Source: Magnetococcales bacterium
GTDB taxonomy: Bacteria; Pseudomonadota; Magnetococcia; Magnetococcales; JADFYX01
DNA length: 54,212 nucleotides
Direction of reading: 5' to 3'
Assembly: GCA_002753565.1 (NCBI GenBank)
Contig: PEAM01000028.1
Coordinates: 1-54,212, forward strand
Part shown: positions 24,787 to 38,600 of the stretch, piece after piece
How the letters are laid out: every line of letters begins with the position of its first letter
How positions within the stretch are numbered: the stretch's first letter is position 1
Position numbers and translations under genes: made by a program
The notes under the pieces: generated by a model
What the model saw: only the letters and a program-made list of their open reading frames with translations
Databases searched by the model: none
What the model was told of the DNA's origin: nothing

Positions 24787-26688
24787 CTACCACCAGACCA
24801 GCATACGCAGAAACTCAACCGTACGGTGGGTAAAAATCCAGATAATCCGCCGCTGGCCCACATCCAACTTGACCACGCCACTCATACCAGGCCGCCACCA
24901 ATCCGCCGTCTCGGTTGCCTTGATCTCGGCACGAACCAAAAAAACATTACGGCCATCCCGCACCTCCGCCACCGGGTTGATACGCGCCACCCGAATGAGG
25001 TAATACTGATCAGGTCGACCAATAAACGCAATCTCTCCGTCCATACCAACCCGAATCTCGTGGATATCCCGCTCATCCACATCGATCATGACATGCATTT
25101 GGGTTAGAGAGGCAACCCGAAACAGGGGGTCGCCACGACGCACCGGAGCACCGAGAAGTTTTTGCAAATCCCCCTCCACAATGATCCCTGCCATGGGGGC
25201 TCGGATGTGAGCCCTTTCGATCTGATAGGCGATTCGGCCATGCTTTGCCCTCATCTGGGTTTGCATGGCCTGAGCAATACGCATTTCGGCCAGGGCCCCC
25301 TCACTCCGGGCCTTCTCTGCTTCCAGGGCATAGCGGCTGATCTCCGCCAGGGTTGAACTCTCCTCCAGTTGCAGCTCCCGGCTATCCAGAGTGGCCAGAG
25401 TACGGTTTTTGGTTACCCGATCCCCCTCTTTGACCACAACCTCCTCGATAAAACCATCAAAGGGGGCTGGCAGGGTGTAGCTGTCATCGGTTTTCAACAA
25501 AAAGGGGGCCTCCACCCGGTAGGGCCAGAAAGAGAGCAGCGAAAAGAGCAGAAGAAGCGTGCCCAGAACACCCAAAAACTTGACAACAACATGTCCCCGC
25601 CCCCAAAGAGGTGCCGTAAGGTCGGTTAAAAAATCAACAACCCTGGCACCCATCCAGAGATCGGCTTTTTTTAGCTCTAACAGACGCAGTACCGTGTGAT
25701 CGGCAAACAGGCGCAGACTCCAGACATCAAACTCGCTAAAGGGTGCCCCTCTCCGTTCACAGGTCAACGCCCCCACCTGGGTTCCTCCGTGGCGCAGAGG
25801 CAGGGAGACCAGGTATTGCAAAGAGCGCTCCTGGGCATAGCTGCCGTGAGCAAGGGTGATTTCACTCCGCTGAGGGTCGGGAGGCCAGAGAATCTCTGCA
25901 TCCTGATCCAGAGACTCTTCCATCGCCGACTCCAGAGACTGGGCCGTGACCATCTTTCGGTCAAACTTGACCATATGGCTGATGGATTTCAGCTCGACAT
26001 ACCCCTCCTCATCCAACCAACCCAATCCAACTTGATTACACTCGAAACGGGTTGCCAACTCATTGCAGAGGGTCAGGGTGACCTGAGAGAAGGTTTTGTC
26101 CACCTGCAACCGACCAATCAGGTCTAACACCTCAGCAATACGCACCACATCCCGACGGCTTTGATGATACTCACGGCTCTGCTGATAAAGCGCCGGGATA
26201 TCCGCCACCAACTTCAGGCGATAGACCCACTCCTGCCCCTCCTCGCCGGTTTTCAATGGGTATCGTGGCACCAAAAAAAGCACCACATCCGGCTGTCCGG
26301 GACCAATATTCATCCGCAGAAGCAGCAGTCCGGTTTTGAACAGCCCCCCTTTGGCCCCTGCCAACTCCAGCACCAACCCCTCGCGAATGGTCCGATCCAG
26401 AAGAGCCTTGGGCGGCAGAAGATTCTCCCGAACACCACGGGCCCCCCCATGCCACAACCGCAGAGTCTGCCACGGCACCTCCGCATCCCCTTGGCGAATC
26501 AGGATGCCGCTCTGAATCGCCACACACAGCCCGGCCACCCCGGTCAGATAGTGGCCCCAGAAGGCATCAGGGGGACCAGTAAAGCGCCTCAGTTCGGTCA
26601 GTTGGGCAATACATCGGTCCACACTCCCCCGACGATCCCCTCCCTCCCGATTATCCGTGACGGATTGATCTTTCAAACCCACCGTCAA
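24787..26688 (-). CDS. GAF domain-TM-HlyD adaptor fusion
   Basis: 633 residues: a cytoplasmic N-terminal half with a GAF domain (about 185-335; LATRFECNQVGLGWLDEEG, LVSLPLRHGGTQVGALTCER) and possibly a degenerate one before it (about 45-170). One TM follows (367-388), then a periplasmic adaptor with split lipoyl domain (LPAPFDGFIEEVVVKEGDRV; IRAPMAGIIVEGDLQ), short helical hairpin and beta-barrel. The start is a TTG in a TTGA overlap with the stop of the giant gene (26685-26688); GTG 26682 is an alternative. Overlap with the giant gene implies one transcript and coupled translation. The GAF domain may tie export activity to a cytosolic ligand. No enzymatic domain is present. Confidence 0.88.
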   Translation of the reverse strand: MTVGLKDQSVTDNREGGDRRGSVDRCIAQLTELRRFTGPPDAFWGHYLTGVAGLCVAIQSGILIRQGDAEVPWQTLRLWHGGARGVRENLLPPKALLDRTIREGLVLELAGAKGGLFKTGLLLLRMNIGPGQPDVVLFLVPRYPLKTGEEGQEWVYRLKLVADIPALYQQSREYHQSRRDVVRIAEVLDLIGRLQVDKTFSQVTLTLCNELATRFECNQVGLGWLDEEGYVELKSISHMVKFDRKMVTAQSLESAMEESLDQDAEILWPPDPQRSEITLAHGSYAQERSLQYLVSLPLRHGGTQVGALTCERRGAPFSEFDVWSLRLFADHTVLRLLELKKADLWMGARVVDFLTDLTAPLWGRGHVVVKFLGVLGTLLLLFSLLSFWPYRVEAPFLLKTDDSYTLPAPFDGFIEEVVVKEGDRVTKNRTLATLDSRELQLEESSTLAEISRYALEAEKARSEGALAEMRIAQAMQTQMRAKHGRIAYQIERAHIRAPMAGIIVEGDLQKLLGAPVRRGDPLFRVASLTQMHVMIDVDERDIHEIRVGMDGEIAFIGRPDQYYLIRVARINPVAEVRDGRNVFLVRAEIKATETADWWRPGMSGVVKLDVGQRRIIWIFTHRTVEFLRMLVWW

Positions 26689-29600
26689 GGCGAACTCTCT
26701 GGCGAGGGTGCCTGCCCTTTGGCTTCAGGGTTGTCTCCGGCTTGTACCTCACTGTTTTCAGCGCCATCTACCGGCTCTGCAGGTTGGGCGGCCTGTTCAG
26801 GAGAGGTGGCAGTTTCACCCAGTGGTGGAGCGATATCCTCTACCTCCTCCTCTTCGGATTGGTTCTGATCCTGTTGTGGATCTGTTGCCGGTTCTGTTAA
26901 CGGGTTACCTGTCCCGTTTCCAAAGAGCCCATCCCCGGCCTGATTATCTGGCAGGGTGAGGTTATTCAAAAAGGGCGCACCATCATTCAAAAGGGTCGAC
27001 GGAGATTCAGGCTGTTGCAAACCGGGAATCAGCGGCTCAATCGACTGGCTGGCAGGAACACCACGCTCCAGCAGAGTCGCTGTCTCGTCGGCAAAGGGTG
27101 AACCCCCCTCTTCATTCGCATTAAACAGGCTCTGCAGATTGTTGCCGGCTGGATTGGTAAACAGCGCGCTGTACGTGCTCCCAAAAGAGCCCACCCCCTG
27201 ATTGCTAAAGCGTGCATCATCCTGCTGCTGGGCCGCCAAACCAGGGGGCTCGGAGGTGATATTGAACAGTTCAGACATCAAATGGCTCCGTCCCTTACCA
27301 AAGACCGTATCATTCAAGGGGCCGGAGTTATTGAAAATCTGGGTACGATCCAAGGTGGGGGTTGTCCCACCCGGTTGGAAACCGAGGTTGGTCAATCCGT
27401 TGGTGGTATTCTGCTTTTTATCGGACTGACTCTCGATGACTTTTTCAAAGCTTGGCACATAAGGAACCTCCCAGGAGTAAAGGTGGCTTCCGTGTACCAA
27501 CTGGAAGGGGGCCGTACTGCTTCCAGTCACCGTCCCCTCTGCCACGGCGAGAATGGCCCCGCCACCCGAGAGCGCATGGATACCTTGTCCAACCAGGGCA
27601 AGACCGTCCCTCTCTTCAATAAAAATACCGTTCTTCAGGGTATTCACCGCCTCAAGCTGCGCCACCTGCGTATTGAGCCCATCTTCATCGGTCAAATAGT
27701 TGTTGTCCGGCATCTGACCAATACCATCGGTGGCAAAGAGCCGGGCGGTTTGGGCGATGATGTTGGGCAGAGCGTCATCGGTTCGCGGTGTACCAAGATT
27801 ATCGAAAATGGCACCGGGGTTTGCCGTAACCACAACCTCTCCCTGTGCCTGCAGGCGGCTTAAGATAATGTCGCCGCTGGCTGTATAATGGATATCTCCC
27901 GAGGTGGATTGGCTGGATACGCCATTGGTCATTCCGATCCCCGCCGAACTGGAGGTGACAGAGAGCTTGCTGTCGGAGCGAAGGTCGACAAGTTGGGTGA
28001 TGGCACCAGAAGCCTCAAGGGTCATGGCGCCACTTGCCGAAGAGAGAGCAGCCAATTTCAAGGAGCCTCCATGAACAAGCAGAGAGGCCTCCCCTGCGCT
28101 GTTTTGCAATCCTGCCCCTGTAATGATCAGATTACCGGTCTGTTCAATAAAAATACCACCGGAGTGGCTGTTGACACTCGAGAGCGTGGCAGCACGAACC
28201 TTCAGAGGCAAATCCACCGCCCCCGTACCACTCCCGGAAGAGAGTTGAAGGTCTGTAGCGGTTACATTGAACGGAGTGCTTGCAGAGGAGTCGCTGGTAT
28301 CGATGGCGTAGATTGTCCCAGAGCCACTCTTGTTGGCATCGGCTACGATTCGCACACTGGCACTACCCTCCACTTGGGATAGAGCAATATCCTCTCCGGC
28401 TTGAAGGCTGACCACCCCCCCATAGGCGGTGACACTCCCCTCCTCCCCCATGATCACCGAGCCATAACGGGAAGAGACCAGCATACTCTCAGATTGAGCC
28501 AACACCTCACTGTCGAGAAGCAACTCATAACCGGCACGGATGGTATTGGATTGGGCCGAGACCAGTTTGCTCTGGCTGTCGAGAGTGAAATCACCCATCT
28601 CAGCCCCCATGTAGAGACTACCCGTTTGAGAAACAAACGCACCTGAAAGGAAAAGGTCCCCCGCCCCAGCATGCACCTCGACATGGCCCAGAGCCAACAG
28701 GTCTGCACGCATTTCGACCTCGGTCCCTTCAATCAGCAGCCTCGACCCAGAGTAGATATCAGCCTCGATCAGGAGGGCTTCCTGGGCCTCATCATCCTCC
28801 TCCTCTTCCTCCTCGCTGCCTATGACGGTGATGGTGCTCTCTGAAGAGTGGAGCAGCATCTCCCCGGAGAGGGCATGCACACTACTTTGAAGAAGGACCG
28901 CTTCTTCAGCAACAATCTTGACACCCTGACCCGCTGTAATCGCACCGCTCTGAGCCAGAGTGATACTTCCCGAAGCGCCGATTTCGACATCGCCGTGGTT
29001 GGAGCTTAAGGCGTGGGAGAGGGTGATATCCCCTGAAAGAGCGGTCACTGTCAGCGAACCCAAGGTAGCAATATCCGCCTCCGCATCCACAGAGGCCCCT
29101 TCCAGAATCAAGGGGTCGCCACCAGACGTCACATCCGACTGCACAAGCAGGGCCTCGGCCGCACTGAAATAGCCACCGCCATGGGCCTGGATACCGCTTC
29201 CGCTGATTGTGAGGGAACCTGTCAGCGTTTCCAGATTCAATGGGCCGCTGCCACCCGTCAGGCCACTCTGTTCGGCCCCATCGGCAACCACAACCAGAGA
29301 ACCATCTTTCTGAACTTCATTAACCTGGACAGGCTCCACCGTACCGGTGCTGATATCGCTGGACTCCGTTATGTCTGCTCCTGTGGCGGTCTCCAGGGTG
29401 ACAGTTTTCAGTTCGGTTTCCAGGCGATTGCTCTCTTCACCCACACCGCCACCAGTGACCATTCTCAACTCTGCGGCGAAGATATCCACCCCTTCATGAC
29501 CGGCAATGCCGTTATCAAGCAGTGCCCCGCCCGTGGTAAGGGTAACACGACCCCACTGTGCCTGGTCCGTGATGCTATCCTGATTCTGGTCGGCAAGGGT

Positions 29601-32600
29601 ACGGGTATCAATGGATCCCAACACCGCATCCTGAGCGGTTTCCAGCCGGAGATCATGACCGAGAGTCTGAACGCTTGAATCCAATCCCATGGTTAAAGAG
29701 TCGGAACGCAGCAGCATGGAACCTTCACTGCTGGTGATCACCTGATCAGCCAGAGTTAATGCCTCTGCCGCGATAAAGGTTCGACTCCCCGTCGTACTGG
29801 TAACATTGGCCTGGATAGCCAAACCAGCGCCGGAATCCAGACGGATGTTGCCGCTTCCGTGGGCAGTGACCCCCTTATTAAGTGTCAGGTTCCCCGTCTC
29901 CGTCGTTAGGATGATGTTGCCGTTACCTCCCTGGGTCAACAGCCCCAGGCCGGTGATGGATAGATCATCCACCTCCTGAATAAAGATCCCTCCACTGGTG
30001 GTGTTGACCGCCTCCAGAGAGGTTGCCGCCAGATTCAAGTCCACCGTAGCGCTGCCAATCCCCTGGTCCGCCTTGAGGGTGACCCTGTTACCGCTGACAT
30101 TGGGTGTCTCTGCGTCCAGGACATCGGCAATCCCCCCGCCAACAGCCACCAAGGTAACCCCCGTCAACCCCTGTACCTCCTGGACATTCAAATGGCCAGA
30201 CTCTGTGGCAATATGGATTTTTCCGGCAGCCAAAGCGTGACGCTGCACCCCTTTACCTATCGTCAAATTTCCCCCCGCACTCACCTCACTCACACGCAGA
30301 TCCCCTGAGGTGCCGTTATTCCAGGCAAAGAGGGTATCGCTATTCAGATCGATATCATCCGTTGCACCAATACCATACAGCGCCTCCAGGCGAACTTCGG
30401 AAGCGGTAATGTTGGCCGCTTCACTGCTCAGTCCGTCACGAATCACCCCGGTCTCAGCCAGGAGAGAGACCGTCGCCCCTATCGACTCCACCTGATGGAG
30501 AGCAATATCCCGTTTGGCTGTCAAGGTGATATCCCCACCCCCAGAGTGGATGGCAGCCATCTGTAACAGGTCGCTGGCAGGCCCCTCTGCCTGCAGGCGG
30601 ATCTCCCCGGCCCCAGCAGAGGAGACCCCCGAACCAGCCGCCATCACGGTGAGCGTCCCCCGCTCCACCGTCAACTGTATGCCAGAACTGTTACCGGCGT
30701 CGCTCTGGGTCACTTGCCAAACATCCAAGGCACCGCCAGCGGCCATCTCGGTCAGGTTGATGGTCCCGGAAGGACCGGTGTTGAGGGCATCGAGAACCCG
30801 AGCCTGAAAATTAAGATCTCCTTCTGCCGCTGTTGACCCCATCCCATCGGTAGCCCGAAGCAGCAGAGTACCGCTGCTGAGAATATTGCTCTCCTCCTCG
30901 GTCCAACCGTCCGCTTCTGACAACGTGTCTTGAATCCCGCCCGACTGGGCGTGAATAGCCACATCCCCGCCAACCTTCAGGGTTCCCGCCAGCTCCACCT
31001 CACCGCCGTAGAGAGTTACACTATCCTGAAGCGCTGCAGAACCCACCTCTATCAGACCGCTGCCGCTCCCTTCATGACCAATGACCAGGTTGGAAAAACC
31101 ATCCCTTAGGGCAAAAATATCGCTGTCGGAAAGATCCAACTCCAGCGCATCAACCCCATCAGGAGAGCCAACAGAGATAGCTTGATCCAGATCGGCAGGA
31201 CGCAGGGTTAACCGCCCCGTTCCCATCACACTCTGATAACCGCCGTTAAAGTCAACCTCCTCTCCTTGCAGGGTTATGTTACCGGCGCCCACATCGACCA
31301 ACCCATCAAACAGCAGGGTACCGGAACTGTTCAAGTCGATATTACCGGCCCGCAAGCTATCTTTAAAGTGGATATCTCCCAACCCGCCGGTCGCCACCGC
31401 ACTGCCCGCAATGCTCATACCCTGATTGAACACCGCCTCGGTTACCTGATCCATGGTGAGGTTTCCGGCTAAAGCTCCACGGTCTTCTACCTGTAGTGTG
31501 TCCGCATTGAGGATGGTTAAATGGTTGAGTGCCGCCGTGCTGGGCTTGACAGCACCAATCCGGCCCTGTAACAGCACACTCCCCTCCGTTGTCAGGGTCA
31601 GGTTATCCTCCCCGGTTCCCCCGTCACCATCCCCGGTGAGCAGATCTTTTTCACGGTTTTCCAGCAGGATATCCCCCTGGCGTGATGTCATGGTCCGATC
31701 ACCAGAAAGTGCGATTTTATCGTGGATGGTCAGATCCCCACCACTATCCAGATCCCCCTTGAGATCGTAGGTTGCCCCCGACCCGTTTACCGTAAAGCGA
31801 TGGCTGTCGGTGGTCACTACCGCACCGTTCTGGGTAATATGGCCCCCCAAAGCTGGTGTGTTCAGGGTGATGTCGTAAGCAAACGTTGCCGTCCCCCCTG
31901 ACTCTCCCAGTACCATGTGATGGCTACCGTTACTCAAACCAATCACCACATCCCCTCCAGCCCCCCCCTGCAGGGTATTCAACTCAGCCTGGGTAAGGTT
32001 GAAGGCTCCGGTCGCACCATCTCCCAAGCCGATAGAGGCCTCCGCTGCCAGAGGACGCAGATAAACCGTATTAGCCGAACCGGTGGTCAGGCCACCGCTC
32101 AACGCCACCTGTTCGGCGTTCAGGGTGATATCCCCCTCCTGGGTTGCCAGAGGACCGTCTATGCTCATCAGACCGCCCGTGCCTGAGGTTAACACCATCT
32201 GACCTGCTCCATGGGTTGTCAGGCCGTCACCACTGCCGCCATTGACCGTCAGATGCAGACCGGCATCCAGAAGAATATCCCGACCAGCAAGGGAGTCTAT
32301 TGCCGATACCGTCAGGGCGTTGCCCGCAGAGAGAGAGACCACCCCATCATGGGCCGTTATGTTGGCTTCGGTAAGAGAACCACCAGCCCGCACATGGACC
32401 GAGCCCGCCGCCACATCCAGTGTGTTGAGGGCCAGGCTATCCTCTTCGACCAGGACAACCGCACCCGCTCCACTGGTCGTCAGATCAACACCATTCATAT
32501 TACCGCCCAACGTGACCGACGAGGCGGCGTTGAGGGTAAGCTGGTCTGCAATGAGGGTAGCACCCTCCACCAAACCGGCACTATGGAGAGTGACATCCCC

Positions 32601-35600
32601 CTGACTGCCCGCCACCAGGGTATCGAACACCATGTCTCCCCCGTTGGTGGTGGTTAAAGAGATGTCGTTGGTGTCGCTGTCGGTTTGAGAGTGGATCTGG
32701 CCAACCATCAGGTAGCCGCTGTTTTCCATGGTAATCGCACCATCGGCAGCTGTAACATGGGTGACATTGAGCCGGCCTGAGTCCAGATCATCCCGACCGC
32801 TGTTGCTCAGCGTGATAGAACCAACACCCAAGGTACTCAGGGTTACATCTGCAACCTCTGAGTTGATATCGATCGACCCAGCTGAGGTTACACTCAGTTC
32901 ATCGGCGGTCACCAGAGAGGAGACCGTCACCCCGTCAACACCCTGGGCTGTGAGCGTCACATCCCCCAGCAGACCGGCGTTCAGGGTTGTCGCGCCAATG
33001 CCGTTACCGCTTGTGATGACAATATCGTTGTCGTCACTGTCGGTGGTTAAATCCAGGCTGGTCACCGTTAAGGTGCCACCAGACGTCAGATCGGCACCCC
33101 CATTGGCAACGGTAGCCGTCAGGGTGGCATCGTTGAGCTCATGGATAATCAGATCACCAGAACCACCAAGGGCAAAGGTCATCTGCCCGGCATCGGTATC
33201 CATCTCCAACAGCCCATCCCCCTGCACAACGTTCAGATTACCTGCTGTCATCAAGCCGCTGGTTTGCATCGTCGTGGTGGCTGTCAGATCCATACGCCCC
33301 GTACTGCCAACATTGATGGCGTCAGCAAAGAGGATTTCACGGGCATCGAGGGTTATTTGACGACCATCAAAATCCGGCATGGAGACAACGGTAATCACCC
33401 CTGTTGCCGAAATGTTGATATCCCCCTCATGACCATTGACCAACATCAGCAGGTAGTCACCGTCAATATCGAGGTTGAGGTCACCGCTGGTTAAATCCAG
33501 ATCTTCGGTAATGTTGACCGCCAGGACAGAGCCGATATCCACGGCATCGAAAGCCATGCCGATACCGGTTTCAATGTTGACCTGATAACCAAAAACATCC
33601 ACACCATCATCTTTCCGCCCGCTGGGCTCGACAACGGTGCCCGTAGCGGCATCCAGGGTGATGCTGGCGGCAGTTTTATAGGCCCCCACCGAGCTGCCTG
33701 CCTCGATTCGATCGGCATAGATATCGACACCAGCACTGAGAGTGATGTGGTTGGCAGCGGTATCGGCGATGGTTTCGACATGGGTTGCCGTCAGGGATTG
33801 CCCGGCAATGACGTGAATGGCGCCATGGGTAGAGACCACTTTAACCAGCTCCACATCATCCGCCTCTTTAATGGTGATATCCCCGGGTGAGGTGGCTGAA
33901 AGGGTATTGGCATTGGTGTTGAGAGTAATACTATTGGCCTGAGCGACCAGATTATCGGTAATAAAGACCGAACTGATCCCAGCATCGATGGTGTTGCCCT
34001 TAATCTGAGTCTCCACCGAAGCCCGGTAGATACCCGAACCAATGGTCAGATCGCCACCACTGGCCAGGGTGAATTTTTGTGGCGCACTGCCAGAGGTCAA
34101 ACCGGAGACAGAGCCGGAAAGGTTGAAACTCTGGTCCATCAGTACCGACACATCCCGTGTCGCCTTGATGTTCAACTTATCGGTATTCAAACCGCTCATT
34201 TCCATGTAGACATCACCACCGCTCTCCACCATCTGTTTAGGGGCAAAGGAGGCATCGGCTGTCACCTGGGTATAGGTGGGACCGTAGGAGTCCGAACCTG
34301 CAAGGTAGTACGTGTTGCTAACCAGATCGTAGAGGTACTCGTTGTTGGCAGCATCCACATAGACCTGCATGCCCGAGGCGATATCCTTCACCGAGCTGGT
34401 GATGGGAGTATCGGCCCGAGCCGTAATGGCCACCTCACCAATGGCAGCAGCGCTACCGCTGGTCAGGGTGCCGTAAACCAGAACCGTACTGCCGGAGTTA
34501 AGGGAGATGCGATCGCTGGCGGTCAGGGTGTCGGCAGCGGAGAGGGTGAGGATCGAGCCGGAATCGAGAATAATTTCAGCCGCCGAGAGAGTCACAGCCC
34601 CCGCCGGAAGAAGCAACTGCTCCCCGGCCCGCATTTCGATCTTTTGGGAGGCTTGGTAGAGGCGATCCAGCTTGAGCGTTTTGGCGGCATCCAGAGTGTA
34701 ACCGGTGCCATAACTCAAAGCGGGACCGTTTTGGGCTGGCTCCTCGACAAGGATATTCCCAGCCGCACTGGTTAAGGTCAGCAGGTCCGACGTACCCCCC
34801 GCGTGGGCACCGGTCACCCGCATGCCCTGATCGGCCTCCAGGGTAACCGACCCATTCAGGCTGGCCAGGTGGGTGACGGTCAACCCGCTAAACACCTCAC
34901 CGTAGCCGTCCCTCTCTGTGAGGGTAATGTCTCCATCACGGCTCTCCACATCCAACAGCTCGTTGGCGGCTATTTCGAAGCCGGAGATCTCCCCCTGGGC
35001 ATGGAGGGTGACACGATCGGCAATCAGGTCCACCCCATCATCCTCGCCACCCTCCGTAATGGTGCCGCCGGCCTGCATCACCACATCGCTCTGGGATGAG
35101 AGGAGCCGTGTCTCTGCGCCATTGGTTGAGTAAGCCCCGGCTTTGACATAACCGATGCCAATATGACCGGCGGCGGTGACCAACAGGTCGTTGTCATCTC
35201 GGTTGGTTCCCAGAACAACCTGGTCAAGAATGACATCACCATAGTCGTTTACAACGGTAAGAGAGCCGTTTTGAATAAAAACATCGTTCAACACGAACGG
35301 ATCGGAGTCTGGTGCCGTCAGGGTCACATCCCCCTCTGCCCGGCTCTCTAGAAGCAGGGTGTTGACATCCGCCGTCAGGTTGACGCTGGTCTCCACGCTA
35401 ATATCCAGCACATCCGCCTGGAGTGCCTGGGCATTTTTTTCGAAGATGGCTCCATCGATGTTGAGGGTAATGTCGCCCAATCCCCCGGCCCCGGTGGTCA
35501 AGGTGGTATAGGTCAGGTTGGCACTCTCGCCCTCATCACCATCCATGTCGTGGGTGGTAAGAGAGATGTCGTTGTCGTCGGAGAGACCCTGAACCTGAAT

Positions 35601-38600
35601 ATCTTGGGCGACCATATCGCCCAAGGCGGTAAGGGTAATGGCGCCATCGCCACTCACCACCTGGCTTGCCACCACCTTGCCCTTGACCCAGGCGGTAATA
35701 TCACCACGGGCCGTGGTTACCTGACTGAGGTTGAGGTTGGAGCGGCCGGTCAGGTTGATATCCCCGCTTGTGCCGGTTACCGTCGCATGGATACGGTCGG
35801 CATCCAACGTGAGGCGAATATCCCCCAGAGCGCTGGCGTTAACCGTGCTGGAGGTGAGAGTGCCATTGCGGTGGGAAACCTGCCCGGCTGTCGCTTGCAG
35901 TGCCAGAGTGGCCGATGCACTCGCTACGGCGTTGTCGAGGTTGATATCGCCTGCCAACGATCCGGCTGTCGCACGCAACATGCCATTGGCCCCGGTTACG
36001 GTCAGGTTGGAGTAGAGCCCGCCATTGACATGCCCCGTCTGCGTCTCTCCCTGACCGGCAAGAAGAGTCATGGCCTTACCCGAGGTGAGGGTTCCATCCA
36101 CACCCAGGTTGCTGCCCGCCGTCAGGTTCATACTGCCGGTGGCCGTCACCCCCCCTTCGACGGTTGCCCCCCGTTGGGCCTCAATCATAACATTCCCGCC
36201 GCTGGTGGTTGCCGAAGAGCGGGCCAGAACAACATCCACATCGGCCTTCAGGGTGATGTGGCCACCGACATCAAGCTTGGAATAGGCTGCCACAGTGTTG
36301 GCTACGGCCCCGTCTGGGGTGGTTCCCTCCTGGGTGATATTGCCCCCGGCCTGAATGGTCAAATCGGACTGGGTACCGTTGACCTTGATCAGACTGGAGA
36401 GAAAGACATCGGAACCGCTGGCAATGTTCAGGCTGCCCTGGGTAACAATGGAGTCGTTTTCAAAGGCGGCAAAAGGGCGATCCTCCCCTTCATCCAGACG
36501 TACCGTCTCGGTAATGGTCTGCTGCTCGATGACCGGCACCGTCTCCCACAAGGTGACGGTCTTCTCCTTGACAATTTTAACGTCGGTCTCGTAGGTCTCG
36601 TAGACGGGACGATTATCCCAGATATCGTAGTCCTGACTCACCCACTCATAGGCGAGGGTCTGGCGTTTATCCACCACATCGGTCCAGGTGCTGGTCCAGT
36701 TGTACAGATAGTCCTGAAAACCACCGATGATCGCTTTATCCTGCCGCCAGTAGGGTTCGTACTGGATGACAAAGGGCCCTGGAGCATAGGAATCAGAATA
36801 GGTCGTCGTAGAATCTGAATACGTGACCCCACTCCAATTGCCATAATCATTCCAAGCGTTGGGCTGTCCAACGGTAAACTCCTCGTCCCCCCCGGCATTG
36901 TTCGGCTCACCGCTATTCCAGAAACTTTGATAGCCGGGATTGGCAATATCTGCAAAGTTCATATCGATCAACTCACCTTGGCCACGACCTTCACCGGTAT
37001 AGCCATAGGCAATCCCCAGCATGGTATTAAAACTCTTTTCGAAGAGATTGATCCAGATACCCGCTCCTCCCGTCACCGCCGCCATGCCAGTGGCCTGGGC
37101 CGCCGTAAAGGGGACCGCCATCAGGGTGTCGCCCCAACGGCTGTCCATGGGGGCTATGATGGTCGGTCTGGAGCTGGAGGGAATGGAGGCATCGACGGCA
37201 ATTTTGGTGGCTTCGACAAAATACCGGGGATCGGAACGGAAAGAGTAGTCACGACCATGGTACTGCCACTCATAACCGACCACCTCGGTATGGTAGGCTT
37301 GGTTTTGCTTCCAGTTGACCGAGGCCATCTTATCCAGGAAACCATCCCGAGTGTAGATGTACTGGTCGCTGTTATCGCTATCGTTGTCCCAACCGGTCTC
37401 CCAGGTTCCTGAAGTGGCCCAGAAGGGGTCGGCATCGAAGGAGACACTGTTGCCACCGGTACGCCCGTCATAAAGGATAAACTCCTTCTGACCATTGCCG
37501 TTATAATCGACCGCCCAGCGAATGGGCGAGCTGTCCAGGTCGGCACTCGTATTCACCAGGGATTTGCTCTCCCCTACATAAAAATAGGGGTCAGAAGCGG
37601 TCAGGGACTGGGTAAGCTGGGTGTAGGCAGAGCGGTCCTGATCGTAATAGACATCCGCATGTTCACGGAACTGCCCCACGGTCTCATACCAGGTGCCCGG
37701 CGTCCACCACTCGCTACCGGCCGCTTTGGGGAGATCGATGGCATTGGCCAGACCACCCTGGCTCACCACCCGCAACACATCCAGCTGTGCTCCGGTGGGC
37801 ATGCGGATGTATTTATCTTTCCAGCCATCCACGTTGACATTATAGATACTCTCCGCGGCCCCAACCCAGGTCGGACTCCAGGTTTGCGTGGTGGTCACAC
37901 CGTTGAGGGTCTTGTGGAGGAGAGGGTTGAAGCTGGAAAAATTGTAGAGTGCCCGATACCCCAAGGTATCCAGCACCGCCTGCCGGTGAGCATCGGTGGA
38001 TAGATCGAAGAAAGTGGTGTTATCCACCGGAGCCGTCAACCCAAAGGCACCCCAGTTGATGACCGGAGCCGAAGAGAGGGCGTTGGGGGTGGCCGAAGCC
38101 TGATAGCTCTGCTCGGTGGCGGAGTTAAAATAATCCACCTTGTTGACAAAATACTCTTTCTGCCCGGCGATACCGGGGTTGTAGTAGCCATCCTGAGAGA
38201 GGACAATGTCCATGGTGTGCCACTCCCGGCCCACCTTCACCTCTACCGAACCCACCTCTTCTGTTACCTTGGTGGTCTCCCAGTACACCTCTGGGACAAC
38301 AATAGTGCCGGCCTCCAGCTCTTGATAGCCGGTCACCACATCGATGGAGAGGGTTTGCGTGGAGAGGGTGGGGGTCGCCAGAGAGAGAGTGCCATCCTGC
38401 TGTTGCGGTGCCGCGGCAACAATCACATCCCCACCAGCCAGAAGGGAGATATCCCCGTTGGAGAGCAACTGCCCGGAACCGGAGACCCAGATCATGCCAC
38501 CGATGAGGTCGGCGGTGGTGATTGTGCTGGTCAAACGGGCTTCGCTCCAACTTCCCGAGACACCAGCATTCACCTCCAGCTCAAAACCGGCATCAACCGT

